Shown: positions 32,329-38,791 of the stretch, in pieces | Numbering within the stretch: the first letter of the stretch is position 1 | Layout of the letters: every line of letters begins with the position of its first letter | Made by a program: the position numbers and the translations under genes | NCBI GenBank assembly: GCA_046047615.1 | Contig: JBJOHO010000055.1 | Span: 1-42,140, forward strand | From: ZC4RG30 sp046047615 | GTDB lineage: Bacteria > Pseudomonadota > Gammaproteobacteria > Steroidobacterales > Steroidobacteraceae | Reading direction: 5' to 3' | DNA length: 42,140 nt | Notes under the pieces: model-generated | The model's input: only the letters and a program-made list of their open reading frames with translations | What the model was told of the DNA's origin: nothing | The model's database searches: none

Positions 32329-33107
32329 CACCCGCCTCCGGCCGACGCCGCTTCTGCGGCTTCCCTCTGCCTGCGGGCCTTGATCATTGCCCGCGCGAAC
32401 AGCACGCCGACTTCGTACAGCAGCCACATCGGCACGGCCAGCATGGTCTGCGACAGCGCGTCCGGCGGCGTGAGGAACGCGGCCACCACGAAGATGCCGA
32501 TGATCACGTAGCCGCGTGCCTCGGTGAGCTTCTCCACCTGCACGATACCCGTCATGACCAACAGCACGACCGCGATGGGCGTCTCGAAGGCGACGCCGAA
32601 GGCCAGGAACATCGTCAGCGCAAAGTCGAGGTACAGGTTGATGTCCGTCATCATCTGCACGCCCGCGGGCGAGGTGGCCGTGAAGAAGCCGGCCATCACC
32701 GGGAAGATGAGGAAGTAGGCGAACGCGGCACCGGCGTAGAACAGCAGGATGGAGGACACCAGCAGCGGCACGGCGAAACGCTTTTCGTGCTTGTAGAGGC
32801 CGGGTGCAACGAAGCCCCAGATCTGTGCCAGCACGTAGGGCATGGCGACGAACAGGCCCACGTAGAACGCCAGCTTGAAGGGCGTGGTGAAGGTCGTCAT
32901 GACCCCGGTGGCGACCATCGAGCCGCCCTGCCGGGTGACCTCGAGGATCCACGGCTTTGCCAGCAGCTGGAACAGGTCGTTGGCAAAGTAGGCGCAGGGC
33001 AGGAAGGCCACGAAGATGGCGATGCTGGCGCGCATGAGCCGGTCACGCAGCTCCAGCAGGTGCGACATGAGCGAGCTTTCGGCCAGGCTCTCAGACGGCT
33101 CGGTCAT
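32328..33107 (-). CDS. tatC: Sec-independent translocase subunit TatC
   Basis: A 259-residue, six-helix core subunit that binds twin-arginine signal peptides. Conserved parts: HLLELRDRLMRASIAIF at the N-terminus, FVAPGLYKHEKRFAVPLL, FAYFLIFPVMAGFF and FGVAFETPIAVVLLV (with the Phe-x-x-x-Glu-x-Pro motif). The ATG at 33107 fits the family and overlaps tatB by 17 bases. With TatA and TatB it exports folded proteins. Confidence 0.97.
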   Translation of the reverse strand: MTEPSESLAESSLMSHLLELRDRLMRASIAIFVAFLPCAYFANDLFQLLAKPWILEVTRQGGSMVATGVMTTFTTPFKLAFYVGLFVAMPYVLAQIWGFVAPGLYKHEKRFAVPLLVSSILLFYAGAAFAYFLIFPVMAGFFTATSPAGVQMMTDINLYLDFALTMFLAFGVAFETPIAVVLLVMTGIVQVEKLTEARGYVIIGIFVVAAFLTPPDALSQTMLAVPMWLLYEVGVLFARAMIKARRQREAAEAASAGGG

Positions 33108-33540
33108 GGGTCTCGGTGTAGTGGGGCGTGGTCGCGGGGGCATCCGCTGTTGCGGGTGCACTGGCCAGGCTGGAGGGTTGCGACCAGATGTCGGGCTCCT
33201 GCGACGGAGGCGGCGTGGTCTGCGAGGCGGTCTGCGGCGCCGCGGCTGGCGCTTCCGCTGCCGGCCCGGCTGCTGCGCTGCCCGTCATCGCCGCCAGCTC
33301 GGGCGGCGCGACCGGTGCCACGGGCGCGGCAGCAGCGGCAGGCTCTTTCGCGCGGGCCTTCGCGAGTTCTTCCAGGTGGATTTCGCTTTCCAGCTGGTCG
33401 TGGAACTGCCGGGCCATGTGCCGGGCTTTGCCCACCCAGCGCCCGACCTGCGAGACCAGCTTGGGGAGGCGCTGCGGACCCAGCACGATCAGGGCGACCA
33501 GGAAGATCAGCCCCAGCTCCTGCATGCCGACTTCGAACAT
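33091..33540 (-). CDS. tatB: Sec-independent translocase subunit TatB
   Basis: A 149-residue protein: one N-terminal membrane helix with MFEVGMQELGLIFLVALIVL and the GPQRLPKL hinge, an amphipathic helix, then a long Ala/Pro-rich disordered tail. TatB forms the receptor complex with TatC. The FxxGxxEL start distinguishes it from TatA. It overlaps tatC by 17 bases and lies 34 bases after tatA, with a hairpin between. Confidence 0.96.
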   Translation of the reverse strand: MFEVGMQELGLIFLVALIVLGPQRLPKLVSQVGRWVGKARHMARQFHDQLESEIHLEELAKARAKEPAAAAAPVAPVAPPELAAMTGSAAAGPAAEAPAAAPQTASQTTPPPSQEPDIWSQPSSLASAPATADAPATTPHYTETHDRAV

Positions 33541-33558
33541 GGCTGCCGTAGCCCTCTG

Positions 33559-33578
33559 CTGACGCCCGGGGGCGTCAG
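33559..33578 (-). repeat. Intercistronic hairpin between tatA and tatB
   Basis: CTGACGCC and its perfect complement form an 8-bp stem with a 4-base GC loop; the tatA stop codon lies in the stem. No T-run follows, and the tatB start is 18 bases farther on. It could stabilise tatA mRNA or attenuate tatBC. Confidence 0.55.
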
Positions 33579-33829
33579 GCGTTGCGCGACTTGTCGGCCG
33601 CCTTGGCTTCCGGGAATTCGGCGTCCGGCTGCCCTGCCTGCTGCTTGAGCTGCTTGGGCTCGGCCTTGTCCTCGGCTTCCGCCTCGGCCTCGCCCTTGCT
33701 CATCGCATCCTTGAAGCCACGTACCGCGCCGCCCAGGTCCGAGCCGATGTTCTTCAGCTTCTTGGTGCCGAAGACCAGCAGCACGATGACCAGGATGATC
33801 AGGATTTCCTTCATTCCGATGCCGCCCAT
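33575..33829 (-). CDS. tatA: Sec-independent translocase subunit TatA
   Basis: An 84-residue pore-forming subunit: single membrane helix (KEILIILVIVLLVF), hinge FGTKKLKNIGSDLGGAVRGFK and acidic/Gln-rich tail. The FGTKKLK segment and amphipathic helix are diagnostic. ATG at 33829 has GGGAG upstream. Multiple TatA copies polymerise with TatBC during export. Confidence 0.96.
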   Translation of the reverse strand: MGGIGMKEILIILVIVLLVFGTKKLKNIGSDLGGAVRGFKDAMSKGEAEAEAEDKAEPKQLKQQAGQPDAEFPEAKAADKSRNA

Positions 33830-33895
33830 GACACGTGCTCCCGCAGGCCCGAAGTTGGGCTGTGAATGATAGGACATCCGGCCCGGTTGTGGCCG

Positions 33896-34348
33896 TCAAA
33901 GTTCCCGGGTGCCGCTTTGCAGCACGAATGTCACCGGGCCGTCGTTGACCAAGGACACCTGCATGTCGGCGCCGAATTGCCCGGTCTGGACCGTGACGTG
34001 CCGTGTCCGGGCGAGGTCGACGAGATGGTCGAACAGGTGGCGCGCCTCGGCGGGAGGCGCCGCCGTCTGGAATCCTGGCCGCAAGCCCTTGCGCGTATCG
34101 GCCGCCAAGGTGAACTGCGACACCAGCAGCAGCCCACCGCCAGTCTCCGCCAGGCTGAGGTTCATCCGGCCTGCCGCGTCCGGGAAGATGCGGTAGGCGA
34201 GCATCCGGGCCAGCAGGCGCCCGGCCTCGGCCTGCGTATCTCCCGCGGCGATACCGACCAGGGCCAGCAGCCCGGCGCCGATCTGGCCGACGGTCTCACC
34301 TGCCACCTCGACACGTGCCGAACGCACCCGTTGTATGACTGCGATCAC
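33896..34348 (-). CDS. dtd: D-aminoacyl-tRNA deacylase
   Basis: A 150-residue enzyme that hydrolyses D-aminoacyl-tRNA (and glycyl-tRNA-Ala), protecting translation. Family motifs are intact: IQRVRSARVEV at the start, the SQFTLAAD active-site strand and the NDGPVTF Gly-cisPro motif near the C-terminus. A GTG start at 34348 with GAGGA 7 bases upstream places IAVIQRV at the N-terminus as in homologues. It leads the dtd-tatABC-POT-DMT run on the minus strand (66-base gap to tatA). Confidence 0.96.
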   Translation of the reverse strand: MIAVIQRVRSARVEVAGETVGQIGAGLLALVGIAAGDTQAEAGRLLARMLAYRIFPDAAGRMNLSLAETGGGLLLVSQFTLAADTRKGLRPGFQTAAPPAEARHLFDHLVDLARTRHVTVQTGQFGADMQVSLVNDGPVTFVLQSGTREL

Positions 34349-34455
34349 AGGATCCTCACTCGTGCGGGTTGGCCCGTTTGCGCCCCGGACTGTGGCAATT
34401 CGCCGCCTGCAACCGTACCATCGCGGACTCATTGCGACTGTCCTGGGGATGCGGA

Positions 34456-35085
34456 ATGTCCGTTCGCTCGTGGTCTTTCTCTGTCGTTCTCTCCGTGGCC
34501 GGCCTGTGCGCGACGCTGGCCCCGGCTTCCGTCGATGCCGCCGATGCCGCGCGCGGCAAGACGCTCGCCTACACCTGCCTGGGCTGCCATGGCGTCGAGG
34601 GCTACAAGAACGCCTTCCCCGTCTACCGGGTCCCCAAGCTGTCCGGCCAGCACCCCGAGTACATCGTGCAGGCCCTGAAGGCCTACCAGAGCGGCGAGCG
34701 GTCGCACGCCACCATGGCAGCGCACGCGGCCTCGCTGTCCGACCAGGACATGCAGGACATGGCCGCCTACCTCTCGGGAACGCCGGTGAAGTCGGCCGGC
34801 GCGGGTGCCGCCACGGTGGGTCAGCCGCCGGCCGCGGCCGCCACCTGCCAGGCCTGCCACGGCCGCGACGGCGTCGGCATCATGGGCACCTATCCGACGC
34901 TGACCGGCCAATACGCCGACTACATCGAGCAGGCGCTCGGCCAATACCGTTCGGGCGCACGCCGCAATGCGATCATGCAGCCCTTCGCCAGCCAGCTCAG
35001 CCCTGCCGACATCAAGGCCATCGCTGCCTATTTCTCGGCGCAGCGTCCCGGCCTTCAGTCGCTGGTGCGTGGTCCGGCGCGCTGA
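34456..35085 (+). CDS. Dihaem cytochrome c (c4-like), periplasmic
   Basis: A 209-residue exported protein with a signal peptide (cleavage near VDAAD) and two class I cytochrome c domains: haem sites C41xxC44H45 (TCLGCHG) and C131xxC134H135 (CQACHGRDG). Candidate axial Met residues lie in the HATMAAHA and NAIMQPFA segments. The tandem arrangement resembles cytochrome c4, an electron shuttle to terminal oxidases. No oxidase or reductase gene is nearby. It is divergent from dtd across 107 bases, and its last 31 bases overlap the convergent S9 peptidase gene. Confidence 0.93.
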   Translation: MSVRSWSFSVVLSVAGLCATLAPASVDAADAARGKTLAYTCLGCHGVEGYKNAFPVYRVPKLSGQHPEYIVQALKAYQSGERSHATMAAHAASLSDQDMQDMAAYLSGTPVKSAGAGAATVGQPPAAAATCQACHGRDGVGIMGTYPTLTGQYADYIEQALGQYRSGARRNAIMQPFASQLSPADIKAIAAYFSAQRPGLQSLVRGPAR

Positions 35086-37064
35086 TCGCCGGCAACCCGA
35101 CGCAGGAACGCGGCAACCGCGCGCAGGTAGGCGTCGCGGTTGCCTTTCTTCCGGAATCCGTGGCCCTCGTCCCGGGCGGCCAGGTACCACACTTCGCCTC
35201 CCTGGCTGCGGATGCGGTCGCGCATCTGCTCTGATTCGGACGCAGGCACCCGCGGGTCGTTCATGCCCTGCACGATCAGCAGCGGCTTGCGGATCGCCTC
35301 CGCCCGCGTCAGTGGCGAGATCCGCTCCAGGAACGCCCGCATCCCCGGCTCCCGCTCATCACCGTATTCGCTGCGCCGCATGTCGCGCCGGTAGGCGGAG
35401 GTGCGCTCCAGGAAGGTGACGAAGTGGCTGATGCCCACCACGTCGATGCCCCCGGCCAGCCGGTCCCCGTAGTGCACCAACGACGCCAGCGTCATGTAGC
35501 CGCCGTAGGACCCGCCCATCACCACGACCCGCTCCGCGTCGAGCCCCGGCTGTGCGCCGATCCACACCAGCAGGGCGCCGATGTCGCGCACCGAATCCTC
35601 GCGCAGCCGGCCGTTGTCCAGGTCGAGGTATTGCCGGCCATAGCCGCTGCTGCCACGCACGTTCGGCACCACCACGGCAAACCCGAGCTCGTTGACCAGG
35701 AACTGGCGGAAGCTGTCCCAGACTGGTCGGGCCTGGGATTCGGGTCCGCCATGGATGTCGACCACGACCGGGTGCGGTCCGGCGCCGGCCGGCGCATACA
35801 GGAAGGCCGGGATACGCCGCGGCGCCCCCCCCACGCTGTCCCAGGTGGGATAGTCGAAGCGCTGCGCGGCGACGTGGCGCGCGGTGCCCGCGGGACCAGG
35901 CTCGCTCTGCGTCCAGGCCACCCAGCCGCCACCGGGCGCTGCATCCAGATCCAGCACGTGGATGTCACGTGGCCGCTGCGCGGATTCGACGGCGACGGCC
36001 AATCGCGCGCCGCCCGCATCGAAGCCCAGTTGGCTGACCACGCCACCGGCCGGCAAGGGCGGCAGCAGCAGGTCGGACTGGCGCTGCAGGTCATGGACGA
36101 CCACGCGCGAGAAGCCGCCTTCGTTGCGGGTGTAGGCCAGGTGCCGACCGTCTGCGGCCACGGCCAGGTCCTCTATGTCGACCGCATCACCGGCCGACAG
36201 CCGGCGGCTCTGGCCCGTGTAGAGGTCGGTGAAAAACAGCTGGGTGAAGCCCTGCTCGCGGTCGGACAGGAAAAACACGCCGCGACCATCGCGCGAGAAG
36301 CGGGCGGCGCTGACGAGCGTGCGCGGCGCCGGTGCCGCGCCGGGCGAGGAGGGTGGCGGCTCGATCGGTCGCAGGCTGCCGTCCGCCAGCTCCAGCACCA
36401 GCAGCTGGCTCTGGGTGTTGGACAGGTAGCTGAGGATCAGCAGCTTGCTGTCGTCGTAGTTCCAGTCCTGGACGTAGTACGAATGCCGCCCGCCGCCGGC
36501 CACCATTCTCGGCGGTGTGCCGGCGTCCACGTCGAGGACGTGGATGTCGTAGTTCACCCCATCGCGGGCATTGCTGTACCAGGCCAGCCGGCGGCCATCG
36601 TTGGACCACACCGGCGTGCCGTGCAGGGCGCGGCCATCGGTCAACAGGCGGCGGCTGCCGTCACGCAGCGAGAGCAGCCAGAACTGCATGTTCTCGTCAC
36701 CGCCGCGGTCCTGGACGACCAGCACCTCATCCGGACGGCCGGGGCGGGGCGCCGCGCCGCGCAGCGGCTCGCGGCCGAAGGTCAGTTGGCTGCGTGCGCC
36801 CAGCGGAGACACCACCCGGTGCAACTGCTCGGCCTCCCCGAAACGCGTCCCGACCAGCAGGCTGCCGTCGGCCAGCCAGCCCTGGAAGCTGGCCTGCCGC
36901 GACTCCAGCCAGGCTTCCAGCCTCCCGGCCTCAGCCGGATCGGGGGCCGGGATGCCGTCGAAAACCAAGGTGCCCTGCTCGATGACCTCGGCCTGCACCG
37001 CCAGCGGCACCAGGGCCAGGCCAGCCGCCATCAGTGCGGCGCGATACCATCCTCCACGCATCAT
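35055..37064 (-). CDS. S9 family prolyl oligopeptidase, exported
   Basis: A 669-residue protein with a signal peptide, an N-terminal beta-propeller (repeated WSNDGRRLAWYS-like and FSRDGRGVFFLSD-like strands, residues about 60-400) and a C-terminal alpha/beta-hydrolase domain. The triad is S519 (GGSYGGY), D603 (GMNDPRVP) and H635 (DEGHGF). The group resembles dipeptidyl/acylaminoacyl peptidases that cut short peptides. GGAG lies 6 bases before the ATG at 37064. It probably degrades peptides in the periplasm. The 3' end overlaps the cytochrome gene by 31 bases. Confidence 0.94.
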   Translation of the reverse strand: MMRGGWYRAALMAAGLALVPLAVQAEVIEQGTLVFDGIPAPDPAEAGRLEAWLESRQASFQGWLADGSLLVGTRFGEAEQLHRVVSPLGARSQLTFGREPLRGAAPRPGRPDEVLVVQDRGGDENMQFWLLSLRDGSRRLLTDGRALHGTPVWSNDGRRLAWYSNARDGVNYDIHVLDVDAGTPPRMVAGGGRHSYYVQDWNYDDSKLLILSYLSNTQSQLLVLELADGSLRPIEPPPSSPGAAPAPRTLVSAARFSRDGRGVFFLSDREQGFTQLFFTDLYTGQSRRLSAGDAVDIEDLAVAADGRHLAYTRNEGGFSRVVVHDLQRQSDLLLPPLPAGGVVSQLGFDAGGARLAVAVESAQRPRDIHVLDLDAAPGGGWVAWTQSEPGPAGTARHVAAQRFDYPTWDSVGGAPRRIPAFLYAPAGAGPHPVVVDIHGGPESQARPVWDSFRQFLVNELGFAVVVPNVRGSSGYGRQYLDLDNGRLREDSVRDIGALLVWIGAQPGLDAERVVVMGGSYGGYMTLASLVHYGDRLAGGIDVVGISHFVTFLERTSAYRRDMRRSEYGDEREPGMRAFLERISPLTRAEAIRKPLLIVQGMNDPRVPASESEQMRDRIRSQGGEVWYLAARDEGHGFRKKGNRDAYLRAVAAFLRRVAGDQRAGPRTSD

Positions 37065-37079
37065 CAGCCACTCCAGCTG

Positions 37080-37092
37080 CCGGGAATCCCGG
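37080..37092. promoter_or_regulatory. 13-bp dyad between divergent S9 peptidase and acuI genes
   Basis: CCGGGA-A-TCCCGG is a perfect palindrome with a single central base, too tight for an RNA hairpin but suitable for a dimeric DNA-binding protein. It lies 15 bases upstream of the S9 start codon and 28 before acuI. Regulator unknown. Confidence 0.35.
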
Positions 37093-37120
37093 TCCCCGAC
37101 TTTAGAGCAGGATCGACGTC

Positions 37121-38131
37121 ATGCCGACCTTCCGCGCGCTGCGCTTGCATGAGTTGCCAGGCAACCCCGCCCCGACGATGGACGCGCGGTTGTGCGACCT
37201 CGCGCTGGACGACCTCACTCCCGGCGGGGTCGTGGTCCGGGTGGCCTGGTCCGGCATCAACTACAAGGATGCCCTGGCCGTCACCGGCGCCGGGCGCATC
37301 CTGCGCCGCAGCCCGCTGGTTGGCGGCGTCGACCTTGCCGGCACCGTCCTCTCATCTGACGTCCCCACGGTGGCGCCCGGAGACCGTGTGCTGGTCACCG
37401 GCTGCGGATTGTCTGAGACCCGCGATGGTGGCTATGCCGCGGTGGCGCGCGTACCGGCGGATGCGGTCATCCCGCTGCCGCCAGGCTTCGACCTGCGCCA
37501 GGCCATGATCCTCGGAACGGCGGGCTTCACGGCCGGCCTTGCGCTCCACCGCATGGAACACAACGGCCAAAGTCCTGCCATGGGTCCGGTGGTCGTCAGC
37601 GGGGCCACCGGGGGTGTCGGCAGCATCGCCGTCGACCTGCTGGCCGGGCGTGGCTATGAGGTCTGGGCCCTCACCCGCAAGGCCGATGCGGCCAGCTACC
37701 TGACGGCGCTCGGGGCAACCCGCGTGCTGGCCCCTGCCGAACTCGGCGTCGGCGACAAACCGCTGGAAAGCGTGCGCTGGGGCGGCGCCATCGACAACGT
37801 CGGTGGCAGCCTGCTCTCCGGCCTGCTGCGCGGCTGCGCCCCCTGGGGCAACGTGGCCAGCATCGGCCTCGCTGCCGGGCCGGAACTCCACACCAGTGTC
37901 ATGCCCTTCATCCTGCGTGGCGTGAACCTGCTGGGCATCAACTCGTCGGCCACCTTGCGCGGACCGCGCCTGGCCGTCTGGCAGCGGCTGGCGACCGACC
38001 TGCGTCCGCGACACCTCGACGCCATGGTGGCCGGCGAGGTCAGCCTGGACGACATCCCGTCGACCAGCCGCCGGGTGCTCGCCGGCACGCACCGCGGGCG
38101 CTTCCTGGTACGGATCGGCGGTGATACATGA
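37121..38131 (+). CDS. acuI: AcuI/YhdH-type acryloyl-CoA reductase family oxidoreductase
   Basis: A 336-residue medium-chain dehydrogenase/reductase without zinc. YhdH/AcuI-specific segments: WSGINYKDALAVTG, GGVDLAGTVLSSD, GTAGFTAGLALHRME and GATGGVGSIAVDLL (dinucleotide site), then INSSATLRGPRLAVWQRLA. AcuI reduces acryloyl-CoA to propionyl-CoA with NADPH. The stop overlaps the rsmG start (ATGA), so the two are co-translated. Family firm; substrate inferred. Confidence 0.92.
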   Translation: MPTFRALRLHELPGNPAPTMDARLCDLALDDLTPGGVVVRVAWSGINYKDALAVTGAGRILRRSPLVGGVDLAGTVLSSDVPTVAPGDRVLVTGCGLSETRDGGYAAVARVPADAVIPLPPGFDLRQAMILGTAGFTAGLALHRMEHNGQSPAMGPVVVSGATGGVGSIAVDLLAGRGYEVWALTRKADAASYLTALGATRVLAPAELGVGDKPLESVRWGGAIDNVGGSLLSGLLRGCAPWGNVASIGLAAGPELHTSVMPFILRGVNLLGINSSATLRGPRLAVWQRLATDLRPRHLDAMVAGEVSLDDIPSTSRRVLAGTHRGRFLVRIGGDT

Positions 38132-38784
38132 GCCGCACCACACCCGCGCTTGATGCCGCGCTGCTGCGCGACGGCGCGACCGCCCTCGGCCTCTCGCTTG
38201 ACGCGGGGCAGGAGGCGCAACTGCTGTCGCTGGCCAGCGAACTCATCCGCTGGAACCAGACCGTCAACCTCACCGCAGTCGACCAGCCGCGGGACGTGAT
38301 CATCCAGCATCTGCTCGACAGCCTCAGCGTGCACGCGGACATCACGGGCACGAAGGTCGCGGATGTCGGTACCGGCGGCGGTTTCCCGGGCCTGCCGCTG
38401 GCCATCCTGCAACCCGGACGGCGCTTCCTGCTGATCGACTCCGTGGGGCGCAAGCTGCGCTTCGTCGCCCATGCCGCCCGGTTGCTGGGTCTGGCCAATG
38501 TCACGACCCTGCAGTCGCGCGTCGAGGATCTGCCGCCGACACCGCAGGACTGCGTCGTGTCGCGGGCGTTCGCCCCGCTGCCCCGGTTGCTGCACTGGGT
38601 GGGGCCCCTCTGCGACCCCGATACCCGGGTGCTGGCGATGAAGGGCGTATGGCCGCCGCCGCCTGGTTCGCCCGACGAAGGGCCTTGGCCCCCCCGCTGG
38701 CGGCTGGCCTCGGTGCGGCGCCTCGAGGTGCCCGGGTTGCCGTCGCAGCGGCACCTGCTGACGCTGTATCGCGACGCCGCCTGA
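38128..38784 (+). CDS. rsmG: 16S rRNA (guanine-527-N7)-methyltransferase RsmG
   Basis: A 218-residue SAM-dependent methyltransferase (GidB). The SAM-binding motif VADVGTGGGFPGLPLAI and the N-terminal LIRWNQTVNLTAV are diagnostic. It methylates G527 in 16S rRNA; loss gives low-level streptomycin resistance in other bacteria. rsmG usually precedes parA directly, but here a reversed GH17-GT2 gene intervenes. It ends 7 bases from that gene's stop. Confidence 0.96.
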   Translation: MSRTTPALDAALLRDGATALGLSLDAGQEAQLLSLASELIRWNQTVNLTAVDQPRDVIIQHLLDSLSVHADITGTKVADVGTGGGFPGLPLAILQPGRRFLLIDSVGRKLRFVAHAARLLGLANVTTLQSRVEDLPPTPQDCVVSRAFAPLPRLLHWVGPLCDPDTRVLAMKGVWPPPPGSPDEGPWPPRWRLASVRRLEVPGLPSQRHLLTLYRDAA

Positions 38785-38791
38785 CCCGGGT

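Noticed and set aside
35424..37508. Plus-strand frame of about 690 codons opposite the S9 peptidase
   Set aside because: Antisense to a protease with an intact Ser-Asp-His triad; no domain in the predicted product.
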